Assembly (NCBI GenBank): GCA_944990035.1
Contig: CALYLX010000136.1
Location: forward strand, 310,001 to 374,000
Direction of reading: 5' to 3'
DNA: 64,000 bases
From: Clitopilus passeckerianus
Lineage: Eukaryota > Basidiomycota > Agaricomycetes > Agaricales > Entolomataceae
Shown: positions 32,883 to 44,786 of the stretch, piece by piece
How the letters are laid out: each line of letters starts with the position of its first letter
How positions within the stretch are numbered: the stretch's first letter is position 1
Position numbers and translations under genes: made by a program
The notes under the pieces: model-generated
Databases searched by the model: none
The model's input: the letters and a program-made list of their open reading frames with translations, nothing else
What the model was told of the DNA's origin: nothing

Positions 32883-33620
32883 TTACTTGCCTCTATGTAA
32901 TCGGAATGCTATTTGAATACCTTTACCAGCTTGAATGTCCGCCAGGCAAAGCACATCGGCCTCCCTGCCCTTCTTCGCCTGCGCAGCCACTTCTGATTCC
33001 AGTCGTTTGGGAACACACACAATGCCGTCCTCATCAGCAATGATCCAATCCCCGGCTCAACTGGAGTGGGGGGAAATTCGTCTTCTATGGCCCCACCGTC
33101 GTTACATATGGGTCTGATCAGCAACGGCACGTTGATTTCAGAGGGTCGCGCAAATCCTCCCTGGCCAAGGGTAGAGTGACCTCTGGCGAAAACGGGAAAT
33201 CCCTGGTCGCGATGCTCAGCGATATCTCGACAACGACCTGAGATGACGACACCAATTGCAGAGCGGGCTTTAGCGCCGGCGGTCATAAGGCCACCCCAGA
33301 CCGCGTTTTTCGATCCTGTGAAAAGGGTGTATTGTGTAAACTGGGCTCTCATTTAAAATGAAGAAATCCGCTGAACTGATTGGGGCATCGATTACAATGA
33401 TAGAACCCGCGGGAGCCGTGTCCACAAAGTGAGCGGTCAACTTCGGTGCAGAACTGTCAGATGCGGACACCATCTTGACCGTGTAGGCAGGTGCACATAT
33501 TTTTGGACCTTCGTTGATTTGGAAGATATCTGGGATGTGGCCTCCGTTGGCCACCCCTAACTTGATGAGGGCATCGGATATCTCGCAGCTTGTGTACTCG
33601 GAAAGTTGGGTGGTCGACAT
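32883..33620 (-). CDS. RraA-like / HMG aldolase-type protein
   Basis: Three exons encode an intact RraA fold of about 215 residues: MSTTQLSEYTSCEISDALIKL, VKMVSASDSSAPKL, AHFVDTAPAGSIIVIDAP, KNAVWGGLMTAGAKARSAIG, VVISGRCRDIAEHRDQGFPV, FARGHSTLGQGGFA and EPGDWIIADEDGIVCVP. The G-G-L-x(4)-A-x(4)-G-V-V-x-D/G-G-R-x-R-D block is the metal and substrate site. In the characterised bacterial branch the enzyme cleaves 4-hydroxy-4-methyl-2-oxoglutarate or decarboxylates oxaloacetate; the fungal substrate is not established. The introns (64 nt, then about 47 nt) mask the frame at NESPVYT.. and at the VEPGD junction. Confidence 0.85.
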
Positions 33621-33763
33621 GGAAGACTGGATTCTAAGTCCTACACCACATGTGATACTTATAGGTCTGATGCGTAGGAGACGGCGTTCCGAGTCGCAGC
33701 AGCCTCCACCCTCCCTTCATGATAAGGTCGTGTCAAAAGGAGCCAGCGTCATGAGAGCCTCAG

Positions 33764-34683
33764 TCATGATTTTCTTTGCCTGAGAGGCTATTTGAAGGAA
33801 GGAGGTCAATGTAAGAATAGAATCAAGGGGGCGATCATGTACTTGCCATCGCCTTGTTCTACTATCTCCGCCAACACTTCCGCCCATTCGGCGGCGATAA
33901 AGGCATCTATCCTTTTGCCCATCTCTGTTCTATCAGGTTTCCTATAATGTGATAGATCGCGTATGGAGAACCACAGGCAACGTGTTAGGCCCCTCGTCGA
34001 TCCAGGTCTCTTCATGATTATTATTTGGACAGTTTGATTGCCTCGCTTGTTGCTCAAAAGCTCATCTACCTTTTGTTCGCTGTGCTCTGTATCAAGCCAC
34101 AGTTGTCGAACCTCCTCGCGTGACATCAACGAGCCTTTTACCATCTGAAAGTGGTGTTCAAGGTCTGAATCAACAGAGAACTGGGGGCCTCACTTTGAAT
34201 AGCTGGGAAGGGGATGAACCCCCTGGGCGTTCCTCAACCTGTATCACCACGCTAGGTGGGAAATATTTAGAATCTTCTCCAATTGATTAGCATCATAAAC
34301 CAGTACTTACAGATGGGTCTCGAGGCGATCAGGCTCAAGGTGAACACTCAAGTTATGGGCCATTAGCGAATAGTTGTGAAGTGTGTCACGCCAATAATTA
34401 ATCCATTTCGACAGCCGAGTATTCACTATGGCTTGCTGAGGGTCTTGGGTGAGTTCTTCACGGAAGTTGGTACCAGTTTTGCATGATACTTTGTGGTAAG
34501 CCCATGCTTTCTTCTGGCAATCTTTCGAGCAGGACCGTACCATTCTTGAATATGAGGCCCCATCTCAGCCGACGCGTGCGTAGCTAACGAGGAAGTCGCT
34601 TACCGACACGAACCACATGCCATTAGATTTTCCCGCCCAAAGAATCCCATACAGTAGCTGCAACGACCCTTTCCGTCTGGCAT
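33764..34683 (-). CDS. MYND zinc-finger protein, tandem copy A
   Basis: The ATG at 34683 begins MPDGKGRCSYC, and the finger is completed across one intron: CSYC..CGSC, then SCSKDCQKKAWAYHKVSC, matching MYND spacing (C-x2-C, C-x2-C, C-x3-C, H-x3-C). About 170 residues follow that are shared with copy B: LSKWINYWRDTLHNYSL, ERPGGSSPSQLFKMVKG, GNQTVQIIIMK and RGLTRCLWFSIRDLSHYRK. A final 55-nt intron (GTACAT..ATAG) would end the protein at 33764; without it the frame stops at 33806. MYND fingers bind short proline-rich peptides. No SET domain is present, and the shared C-terminal region is not one I recognise outside Agaricomycetes. Confidence 0.75.
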
Positions 34684-35066
34684 ATTCACCCTGTAGGAAG
34701 TTTCCGAAGGTGGAAGTTAACAAGTATGTGGCGTCTTTGCCACAAAATTGAACGCAACACGTTTTCAAAAGTTCGGATCCATTTTGTCAAGTCACGATGT
34801 CTAATACGTTGCCGATCGGCGTCAATTCAGTCAGGTCTGGCGAAGAGCAGATTGATATCAGGTTTTTTTTCCGCTTATCTAGAACGGAGCCAGATCTACC
34901 AGGATAGCAAGAGCAAAGTATTCCACAAGTGGTTTGTTCGAGGGCTGGGTGACCGAGACGGAGAGCTGAACAAAGGACTCTTCTTCTGGATTTCTGAAAT
35001 ACTACACCATCATGTGATCCGTACGTGACCCGTCAAGCTTAAGCAGGCGCCAATGCCATTAACGCG
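34684..35066. other. Spacer between MYND copies, partly duplicated
   Basis: The part next to the copy A start (34684 to about 34830) resembles the sequence upstream of copy B (36002 to about 36150), with shared blocks such as GTGGCGT..TTGCC / GTGGCGTTGCTGCC and CCGATCGGCG / CGCCGATATG. No ATG-started exon is conserved between the two, so this is probably promoter and 5' UTR that duplicated with the gene. Confidence 0.45.
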
Positions 35067-36001
35067 TCAAGAAGTACTTCTTGTCTTTTTGAAGCTGGCG
35101 AAGGTGTGTCTGTCAGAGGCCATACCGAGCGGGTTAGACATGGACTAGTTGCTTACGGTCTCCTTGCTCGATTATCTCCGAGAGAATCTCAGCCCACTTC
35201 ATTGCTAATAAATCATGTACTTGGGCATGCAGTCCATCCCCCTTTCCTGTACCGGGATAAGTCGCGCATGGAGAACCACGGGCAACGCGTTAGGCCTCGC
35301 GTTGTCCTCCCTGCTTTCATGATAATGATTTGTACAGTCTGATTGCCACGCTTGTCATTCATCAAGATGTCGATTTCTTCTTGCTCAACCTCTTCGTCAG
35401 CCCACAGCCGTCCGACTTCAGCACGCGTCATTACTCGACCTTTCGTCATCTAGAAGATTGTTAGAGATGCATGTGAAGAAAGTATGAAGGCCTTACTCTG
35501 AAAAGCTGTGAAGGTGACGAACCACCGGGTCGTTCCTCGACATGAACAACCATTCTGCAACATAGATTTTAACTGCCAGTGAGACGCAGGCAATAATGCT
35601 TATCACGTACATATGAGTTTCCAGGCGATCCAGTTCTGTGTGGTTACTCAGGTCGAGAGAATGCAGGGCATATTCATGTAAAGTGTCGCGCCAATAGTTG
35701 ACCCATTTCGAGAGTCGGGAGTTGATTACGGCTTGCTCGGTATCGTTCTCGAGCTGTTCACGTAGAACCGTGCCACTCTTGCATGATATTTTGTGATTAG
35801 GCCACGCGGCCCTCTGGCATTGCTTCGAGCAGTACCGAACCATTCTAGAAGCCAAAACACCTCAGCTCTCGAGGTACATACAATTTTGACGAGAGTAGTG
35901 GCTTACCGACATGAGCTACATGCCATCAGTTTTTCACGCCCAAAGAATTTCATGCAGTAATTGCAACGGCCCTTTCCATCCTTGACTTTGCCCTGTAGCA
36001 T
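35067..36001 (-). CDS. MYND zinc-finger protein, tandem copy B
   Basis: The start at 36001 gives MLQGKVKDGKGRCNYC, followed by the MYND finger CNYC..CSSC, YCSKQCQRAAWPNHKISC. The conserved downstream region is collinear with copy A: LSKWVNYWRDTLHEYALHSL, EERPGGSSPSQLFRMTKGR, GNQTVQIIIMKAGRTTRGLT and PWFSMRDLSRYRKGG, then a MKWAEILSEIIEQGD helix. A last intron (GTAAGC..ACAG) leads to the proposed stop at 35067; the exact 3' end is uncertain. The ATG used here is not at the same place as in copy A, so the N-termini differ by a few residues. Both copies lie in the same orientation. Confidence 0.75.
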
Positions 36002-36366
36002 AATTTCGACAATATAAAGAGGTAAAAAATTGAAGAGTGTGGCGTTGCTGCCGCGAAGCTCATAAAACAACAGGCTTTTTGGAAATTCGGCTCACGCCTC
36101 TTTCTGGTAGAACGCCGATATGTAATTTAGTCAGATCCAGATCCGCTAACCTGGCAGTTTAGTTGGTGAAGAGTTTCATGGTGCGGGAGAAAATTATTTT
36201 GGAGGTCTTTATCTTGCATTGACAATATTGCAAACCAATTGGCAAGAAACAAGGCAGAGTTCTGTGGTCGACAGATCTGGAGATGCCTTACTTAAGCGAG
36301 TATTTCCCACGTATTATGAGGAACTCTCCAGTTAGCGTCTAGTCGAGATCAGCCTGCTCAAAGCCA
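36002..36366. other. Divergent promoter, MYND copy B / RabGAP
   Basis: 365 bp separate the start codons. The left part aligns with the upstream region of MYND copy A. No other gene is seen. Confidence 0.4.
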
Positions 36367-38441
36367 ATGACTGCACGTCCACCGCCTGCACGCCCTCATA
36401 TTGGTATCAATCCGTCGGCAAACTTTGGATACAGAAAAGCAGCAGATTGGGGCGAAGACGATGCCTGGGATAGTGCCTCAGATTCAGAAGATCCACGACA
36501 GTCTACGTTGACGGGTTCCTGGAACCATACATCGTCTGCCCCTCGGCCTGTCCCTCAAATTGCTAGGAAATCTTCCTCATCAACACTCTCATTCTCATAT
36601 ACCCATATATCAGCTCCAAATCCTAGCTCATATCCAAAGAACGAGCCTGTTCAACCACCTAAAAAGGATGGCTGGACCTTGGTCAAGAAATCGGGGGAGG
36701 ACTCCTCCTTGACATCGGATAAGATGCAGGATAAGACGCAGGAACGAAAGGAAGGTGTAAATTTGGACTCAGAGGGTGGAAGGGACGTTGATGTCGAAGG
36801 CAGCATGGTGGTGGGAGACATGGAGGAGGGACCTGATCCTGGTGCCACTTCAACGGAGCCAAATGGAACAGCCAAGGATCTTTCGAAGACTATCCGACAA
36901 GATGTAGATCAAGTGGTAAATGGTACTGCAAACTATCGCAATTCTCAAAATTTGTGGCCTCACGCTATTCACCTCATGCCAGATCCGATCCATGGCTTCC
37001 GAAATCGTGCGCCGCGTGAGGATGCATCAAATTCGTCGAAGAAACCAGCAAGCGGAGCGACCTTTGGAAGCCTGGAACGCTCTGCAAAACTTCTGCGAGA
37101 ACGGTCCATACGGTCAAACAGGAAACATAAATTTGTTGACTGTCTAAGCGGCCAGGATGTAAATATAGGTGGGAAGAATCCCTATCATTCACCGCTGAAT
37201 CTCATTAGTGGCAGGTGAACTAAGAAAACTTGCTTGGGCTGGCGTACCTGGTGAGCTTCGGCCAATGGCCTGGCAATTGCTTCTTGTATGCCTCCACCTC
37301 TCCTCCAAGCCTTCGCTAAACTAGGAGACAGGGGTACCTACCTCTTCCCTCTTCCCAACGAGCTACGACTCTTGCTAGGAAGCGAAGTGAATACTTTTCA
37401 CTTGTTGAGGTCGCCTTCGCCAAGGAGCGCACAGGCCTTGATCAACAAATATGGCACCAGATTGAAATCGACGTACCTCGGACCAGACCAGGCGTCCGGC
37501 TTTGGATGCACGATGCTACGCAGAGGGTTAGTTTACCTGAGTTGATTTTTCGGCTTGCTAACCTTGGTTTTAGTGTCTTGAACGGATCCTCTATGTATGG
37601 GCGATCAGACATCCAGCTAGCGGCTACGTGCAGGGAATCAATGACTTGGCTACTCCATTTTTCCAGGTCTTCCTGTCCGCTTACATAGGTATCCTCAAGC
37701 TCTCGTTTTTGCTGTGGTATTGCTAAGCTTTGCCCATCAGACTCTGATCCTGAGGACTTTGATCCTGGCATGCTACCCACGCATGTCAGAGACGCAGTCG
37801 AAGCAGACACATTCTGGTGTCTTTCACGCCTCTTGGATGGCATACAGGATAACTACATCTTCGCCCAGCCAGGAATACAACGCAGTGTGAAAAGGATGGC
37901 GGAGCTTGTCGCGAGGATCGATGGTAAGAATTTTCTTGGAGGATTGTGCCTCAACTTATCGGTATTTGTAGCCCCCTTGTCAGCCCACCTAGAGTCCCAA
38001 AACGTTGAATTTATGCAATTCGCGTTTCGATGGATGAACTGTCTCTTGATGCGGGAAATCAGTGTCCAGAACACAATTCGCATGTGGGATACATATCTGG
38101 TATAGGTCCATGAATAAAAGCGGCATGGCAGCAACGCTCACGATACGTTGTTTTAGGCTGAAGGACCGGATGCATTTTCCCAATTCCATTTATACGTCTG
38201 CTCCGCGTTTCTCGTGAAGTGGAGTGAGAAACTGAAAGAGATGGATTTTCAGGTGTGTTTCACTACTGTATTCATTGATTTGCGGGTATCCTGAACAGTC
38301 ATCTTGCAGGGCATCATCATGTTTCTTCAATCTCTACCAACTCAGGGATGGGGTGATCATGAAATTGAGATGCTTCTTAGTGAAGCATTTGTACTCAACT
38401 CAATATGGCAGAATGCGCAAAGTCATTTGAGCGTGAAATAA
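36367..38441 (+). CDS. GYP1: Rab GTPase-activating protein with TBC domain, Gyp1-like
   Basis: This GAP stimulates GTP hydrolysis by Golgi/endosomal Rab proteins. The first exon encodes ~260 disordered residues. An intron of 46 nt after DVNI joins the TBC domain: GELRKLAWAGVPGELRPMAW, then FAKERTGLDQQIWHQIEIDV with PRTRPG, which carries the catalytic Arg finger in IxxDxxR. YVQGINDLATPFFQVFLSAY carries the Gln finger. Later exons include DTFWCLSRLLDGIQDNYIFA, FAFRWMNCLLMREI and IRMWDTYLAEG. The end, GWGDHEIEMLLSEAFVLNSI then WQNAQSHLSVK, closes at 38441. Both catalytic fingers are intact. The overall order (long N-terminal tail, C-terminal TBC) matches Gyp1 and its orthologs. Confidence 0.9.
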
Positions 38442-38546
38442 CGCGACCTTTGACGACGTTAGCACATTTTTTAATGGATGCAATGGATGGGAAGGATGTA
38501 TATATGTGCAATTCTGTACTAAGGGAGCATCAAACGTGCACATGTT

Positions 38547-40644
38547 TTAGGGTATCTCTGCAACCTCTTTCTCTATGGCAGATTTGAGTTCAGCAGCTTT
38601 TTCTTCACTCTGGACGCGGACATTATAGTTCTGGGGCGTCGTTCCCTCGAAACCCATGAATGTTAGGCTCTTCTTCGTTAGCACGGGGGGCTTCATGCCG
38701 GAGTACAGGTTGAAGTTCTGGGCGCGAGTAAGTGATATAGCCCTGCATGGAAATACCAATGTCACTCACGATATGAATTTTGCCGGTGCTACTATTGCGA
38801 AGCAACATCCTGCGTTTTCCTGTCACCTTGTGCATCTTAAGCCGCAGAACACCTGTTGTACATAAGTCAATCTCTGGGCTCACATCCTTAATAAAGAACC
38901 TACCATATCCCAGCTCTTTCCAGCCGGTTCCTTCCTTATCATCAGCCTTCTTCAGTCGATACACTTTCAACTTGACTGAGTAGAGCGTCTCCTCATCCTC
39001 CTCGCCCTCACCCTCTTCGTCATGAGGATTGTTGCCTAACATGCTGAAAGACTCTGTCTTCGCATTGTTTCCAGAACCCTCGCCTGCTTCACCTCCACCG
39101 TTGTCCTCAGAACCTGATGCAGCGGCCGAAGTAGCACTCGACTCAACCTCAGGTGTCTTGGCTATGGCACCAAAACCAAAGCCTACGGGATTACCAAGAC
39201 TGCCGCCTGGCTTTCCGAAACCACTGAAGCCAGAAAAGCTATTCTTCGGAGGGGAGGGAGGGTTGGCGGCTGCTGGTTTAGCAGCGTCTGTGGTGCTGGA
39301 CTTGAACGCACCGAGACCACTGGCAGTGCCGTCAGAAGCGGTTGAGATGGTTGGTCCCCCGAATGTGAAACCCGAGCCCGACGTGGAGGGTGCTCCGAAT
39401 AATGAAGTTGACGAGGGAGTAGGAGTACCGCCGAAGGTGAAGGTAGATTGAGTGGTCGATGGTCCCTTTGAGGAAACGCCGAAGATAGACGATGACGAAG
39501 GAGCAGCAGATCCAAACAGCGAGGGGCCACTCGAGTTCGTGGCCGGGCTTGATGATGTTGGCCAGGCAAAGGCTGCGCTAGTGGAAGGTGCTTTCGGAGC
39601 CGAATCTTGAGGGGATGTCGAAAACGAGAAAGCCGACTTGGGGGCCATAGAAGAGGTTGAGGGGGTCGAGGAAGCTGGTGGGAAGGTGAAGGTCGACGAA
39701 GCCGGCGCCTTCGGTAGGTTTGGAGTGAAGCCGCCGCTCAGACCTTGGTTCGAAGGGGTTGACGAGGTTGACGAAGGGGCACTGCTACCTCCAAAACCAG
39801 CGAAAGAGGCAGGCGCAGGCGGCATCGAGAAAGCTGGCTTCGGTGCCGCTGGAGGTTCCTGTGTTGTTTCCTTCGCGGCATCGTAGTCCTTCTGGATCTG
39901 AGAACGGAAGTTCTTGTATTGGTCCAGAACCTCAGTGATATCTTTGAAGGGATCCTCCTCCGTTGCTTTAGACAAGGCAGAGAGTACTGAAATGTTGAGG
40001 CCGCGTAAGGAAGTGTAGTATTTATGAGCTGCAGGATCGTCATCTTTGGCGGCGGTACTTATAGTAGATGCCGAAGAAGTGGCGGAAGGTAGTGTAGAGT
40101 CGGTTGCAGCGCCGCCCAGAAATGATGCAAATGTCTTTGCAGTATTAGATGCTGTCGAGGAGACGGTAGGAGGAGCTGCAGAGGATGTTGTAGCGGGGGG
40201 TTTGAAGAACAATGAGGAAGTAGTGGGTGCGGATGGCGTCGGTGTCGAGCCAAAGCCTGAAAATCCGCCGAATGTTGGGGCCTGTGAGGTCTTCAAGAAG
40301 AAATTTAGCGAGAAACTGGGGTTAAAAGAGAGTACTGACTTCGGGTGGACTGGAGACTTCTAGCGCAGGTGCAGAAGTGGAATTCATAGTCGTCCGCTTA
40401 GGCAGGCCACGCATTCTGCAGAAAAGTTAGGCACAGTAAGTTCACACAGTTGTTCAGTGCTTACGGTCTTGAGGCCAGGATATTCTGGTCTGCTTTACGG
40501 AAACTGGCTCCAGGTGTCTCCTGTTGGTGGCATCTCTTGAGTGTTGTTCAATATACTAGGAAAAGTACCGTGGAACCATACCTGGACTTCGTCGTCGTCG
40601 GAAAGCGAGTCTTTTGTGAGCTGGTTATCTGCACCCCGTTTCAT
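38547..40644 (-). CDS. NUP2: FG nucleoporin with Ran-binding domain, Nup2/Nup50 type
   Basis: This mobile nuclear-basket nucleoporin accelerates cargo release from importin alpha. Two small 5' exons, MKRGADNQLTKDSLSDDDEV and ETPGASFRKADQNILASRP, plus MRGLPKRTT, form the importin-alpha-binding N-terminus. A ~1.2-kb exon follows with scattered FG dipeptides (FGGFSGFG, LFGSAAP, IFGVSS, FTFGG). The C-terminal RanBD1 domain includes LYSVKLKVYRLKK, GWKELGYGRFFIK and GVLRLKMHKVTGKRRMLLRN. An intron after STGKIHI leads to NFNLYSGMKPPVLTKKSLTF, then GFEGTTPQNYNVRVQSEEKA, closing the RanBD properly. Without splicing, the frame reads through to an unrelated 60-residue tail. The head-to-tail neighbour is MGA2. 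Confidence 0.92.
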
Positions 40645-40936
40645 TAGAACCGTGTCTTCGAGGAGGAAATTAAGAAAAGGTGCGAAGGAGTGGAAACAGT
40701 CTGCGCTAATCGCTTTGAACCGCCCAGGTTCATTTTTGATTGCAACTCAACAAGCGCAAATACCGAGTTAAATACGGTGTTGTCCTGAAAGCTTACTGAA
40801 AGCAATTTCTATTCACAAGTCTAAAGTAGGATAGTAATGTACATAAATACCGAATGTCACTCGAAGCATATAGAGGAACATGAGAGAAACTAGACGAAGA
40901 GAGCAGGAATTAAGATTACAGAATAATGATCCACCA

Positions 40937-43900
40937 TTATACAAACGGCGTTTTCGGGAAGAAAGTCCTTACAGTTTGGAAGACAAACTGAAAACCGCTA
41001 TAGATGGCCCACAGGAGCGACACTTTAGAAGCCATCAGTAAGGGCACATGTAACGCTAGAATGATAAACTTACTGAATAAAATAGGTAGCCAGAAGATCA
41101 GCAGCATTTTATCGTCTGTATACCAGAAGAGTTAGTAAGGAATACAAAAGCCCCCAAAGTCTTGCTCACGTTTCTTCTGAAGTTTCTGCTGACGTTTGAC
41201 ATGTGGCTTGTAACCGTAAGCATTCACTTCTTGCTCTGGAACAGGTGTAGAGGTATATCCAATCGGTCGAATGTCAGTCGGACGATGATTGCTGACAGGC
41301 TCCTGGGATTCCTGATGCAGTTGCGACGTCGACGGTTCTGACTTCTCCTCTACAGCAGTATCCTTTCCGTCCTCTCTCGGAGTGTACATAGGAGGCGGAG
41401 TCTCGTCACCGCGAGGAGTTGCCATTGCAAGCCCGATCAGCCTCTCCCAAGTATTTCTCCATTCCAGGGCTGCTCGGGTAGCGATTGCTCCGGGGCGCTG
41501 AGCAACGTCTGTGCCATCCGTTTTGCCCGCGCTATTATTTCCATGTTCGCCACCCAAGAAGGCAGGCAACCCGGGCATCATTGGAACATAAACAGGGAAA
41601 ACTATGGGCAGTTGGGGTAATGCTGGCATCGGGGGTAGGTTAGGGAGGTATGGAAGGGGAAGTTGTGGCATGTGGTGGATGATGCCCTGGCCGGGGAGCT
41701 GAACAGCGAACTTGCGCTGAAGCATCTCGAGGAAGGAAGCCGCCTGTTTCTCATCAGCCGCCTTCAGGTCGCCCTTCTTGTCCTTGCATTTTGACACGTC
41801 GTCGAATGTGTCTGAACCAGCTGAAGCCTCCGCCTTGACCAAAGCCTGCTTCTCTGACAAGGTATTCCTTACCGCCTGTCTACGCATGTTCCGTCTGCGC
41901 AAATTCCGGCGAGGTACCGGAGTTTCATCATCTTCCTCAACATCTCCCCAACCGGCCTCCTCATCCGAGTCGGACTCTACACGTTCTGGTGTTCCTTCAG
42001 CGAAGATGTCCTTGAGCTCAGGGCCACATTCTGCAGGGGTCTTGCCAAGAGCATTGACAATCTCTGTGTCTGCTCCTGCGGCTACAAGAATGCGGGCGGC
42101 CTCTTCAGATTTGGAGAGGGCAGCGAAGTGTAGCGCGGTGTACCCATTCTGGTCACGAGCGTCAAGGTCAACGCCATGCTTGATCAGGAACGACAAGAGG
42201 GAAGAGAAGCCTAGGAAGGCACCCAAATGCAATAGTGTTTGACCCCCTGCTGTCGTGTGGGAGCAGGCCTTGGCGGTGGAGATTGACTTGGGTAAGTCAA
42301 GAGGTGCATTTAACACCGCGAGGAAGTCAACAATCAGACTCTCGAAGTCATCGTTATCGCCAGCGCGGCGTGCCAACAATAACGGTAGCAAGTCGCGGGT
42401 TGAAGACAAGGACGAAGCAAGTTGCATGGCGTTGCTGTTATTGCCATTGTGATTGTTTGAGTTGTCTCCAGAGCCACCGACAATCCTCATTGCAACATTC
42501 TTCGCATCTTCGATCTTCCCCGTCATCTTCAGACCGACAACTTGTAGAGCAAGTTCCATCCTAAGATTGAGAGTAAGGAGGGAGCGTTTTAAGCAAGGAT
42601 GTATATCACTTACAGGGCTCTGTCAGATTCGTCAGCGTAGGTGAAAAGAGACGTAGGTGGATTAATAGGGTCACTTTGCGGGAACCCGTCAAACCAAACT
42701 GCAACAACACCAGCAGTTGCCCTCGGAGGGAGAATACAGACAAGAGTATTGTCACTCCACCTCTGAGTCGAAGTTGCAGCAACGTCCCCAAAGATACAGT
42801 TCAACTGGAGTGATGCGTGGAAGTTTGCACCAAGAATAGTAACTTCGATACCTCCATGTGTTGGGCCCATGGCGGGTATTAGGCGGTGAATCATAGGGAC
42901 TTGGAGAGCGGCAGTGCTTTGAGGGTCGAAGAACATGAAAGGTATTGGGTGGGGATGAGCCGGCATCACCACCGAAGGTGCGTTCATGGGCGGTGACGGA
43001 GTATGTACTATTTCCTGCTGCATAGGGACCTTCGGCATCGGGATACGGGGACTCTGATCCAGAGGGGTGACCAATGCATCTGACGTGGAGGAATCAGAGA
43101 TTTGGGATGAGGGCTGTAATCCTGGGGTTTGCTGAATTGTTGGGGGGTCAGGGAGGAATCCTGGGAACAGGGTACTGGGTGTAGGCGATCTCGTCATGGG
43201 GAGCGAATCAAAGGTGGAAGAAGGCGAGGCCGCGCTCGAGACACTGCCTTCCCTTGGAGGGCTTCGAACAGGTTTGTTTGATGAATCGTAAGGTTTCGGT
43301 CGTTTCGCAACGCTTGCAGCTTCCTTTTTCCTCTTGGAAGGAGCACGGTTGTCCACAACAGGGAAATCCGTCATCATCCCCCCCTGTTGCCAAGCCGTAT
43401 TCATAGCCGTGAGCCCGTTCGCAAACTCGTTTTGGCGAGCTGCAGGTGCAGTCTTGTGGTCATCGGTGATCATGATAGGACGAGATGACCCAGTACCGAT
43501 AATTCGACCGGCGTGGTCCAACATCGTAAAGTGGACATTGAATCCTACCTTCTCGCGGTGGTGCCTGCAATAGCAGGTTATACGAAGGGGAAGAATAACG
43601 GAGCCATTATTGAAATCCAAGACTTCTGGGCAATTGAACTGTATGATGGATGTCGTATCTTCGATTTGCTTGTGCTTGGGTTTATCCGTGGCTTGGTCAT
43701 CGTTGGATTCGCTATCCGACCGTGCTGGGCGGACACGAGCAGCCAACTTCTTTGCCACCCTCTTGGCCTAAGTAAATCGTGTAAATATACTGCGAATCCC
43801 CGAGAAGAAAATGGCTTACTTCACGTGCCTGGCAGCTTGAGCAGCTCAGAACACGGTTATGGGGTGGTGTTGCGCACGTGACTGTTACCGAGAGGTGGAG

Positions 43901-44786
43901 GATATCTTGGGGATCAGGATCTGTGAGGACACCGTGAGCATCGCAATGATATCAACTGTTATCTCATGGACAAACCTATCTTCCCCTGCTTGCGTGTTCG
44001 TCGCTTTGTGGCGGTTCCCGGTGGTAATTTGAGCCATTTCCACGAACCAACGCAATTGTATTTGTTGGGGTCAGAGGACGAACTGGCGTCGGCGAGATCT
44101 ACCGTGACCCGTACTTGGGTTTCAACGCGAGACTTGGTGCCACCTTCGGGTATATTGGGTACCATAATTGGAAGGCTGAAAACATTTGAAATCAGGAAAG
44201 AAGCACAAAGGGAGGTTATTGATACGGACTTGTAGCACGATTCTTTCGACGGGTATACAACTCTACGAGCTGTGAGTGAAGGGTCTTGCTTCTTTGGAAC
44301 AGAAGCAGGTGGAGGAATTGGCTTGGTTCCTGACATGGATCCAGTAGGTGGGATAACGACGTTTGAACATGTAAAGTCTGTTAAACCAGACTCTGGCATG
44401 GTCGAAGATTGCGTAATTGGGGCTAGATCCATGTTATTTGATAAACCAGTAAGAGCATGATAAGACGGTATCATTGAGCTGGGGCGACGTCAGGAATCGT
44501 TTTTTGCATTGGGGTATAGGACATACTCATCGTATGCGTGCTGCTCTAATAATTCATCTAACCGAAGCATAACTTCGTCCTCCATCTTTTGAGCATCATT
44601 ATTCTGATTCATGTTGAGCTCTAATTGGGCTTGGTCCATTATGTTTTGATGACTTGAGATATACGCGGAGTTGGTGAGGCCAAAGTCAGTCTGGATAACG
44701 GCGGTGTCGAGAAAGTCAAAGGTATCTGGGGTGGGCGGAGGAGATGAAGAGCGTGAGTCTGATGCTGCCGAGGACAACGACGACAT
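40937..44786 (-). CDS. MGA2: Membrane-bound transcription factor Mga2/Spt23
   Basis: Mga2/Spt23 are ER-anchored factors, released by ubiquitin/proteasome processing, that activate the OLE1 fatty-acid desaturase gene when membranes stiffen. The N-terminus (start 44786, MSSLSSAASDSRSSSPPP) joins DDSMIPSYHALTG through a 48-nt intron that removes an in-frame TGA. RVTVDLADASSSSDPNKY, VLSCSSCQAREAKRVAKKLA and FNCPEVLDFNNGSVILPLRI then match the family DNA-binding region. Next come an IPT/TIG domain (MIHRLIPAMGPTHGGIEVTI, GANFHASLQL) and ankyrin repeats (GQTLLHLGAFLGFSSLLSFL, DQNGYTALHFAALSKSEEAA). A 53-nt intron near 41110-41165 and one more give MLLIFWLPILF joined to MSLLWAIYSGFQFVF, the C-terminal membrane anchor. 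Confidence 0.93.

Noticed and set aside
28280..36001. Secondary-metabolite gene cluster
   Set aside because: No polyketide synthase, peptide synthetase or terpene synthase is present, and one FMO with one RraA-like gene is not enough.
39029..39451. Plus-strand ORF opposite the nucleoporin, Pro/Ala-rich
   Set aside because: It is the reverse complement of the FG-repeat exon, whose codon bias keeps the other strand open. The RanBD and FG motifs are on the minus strand.
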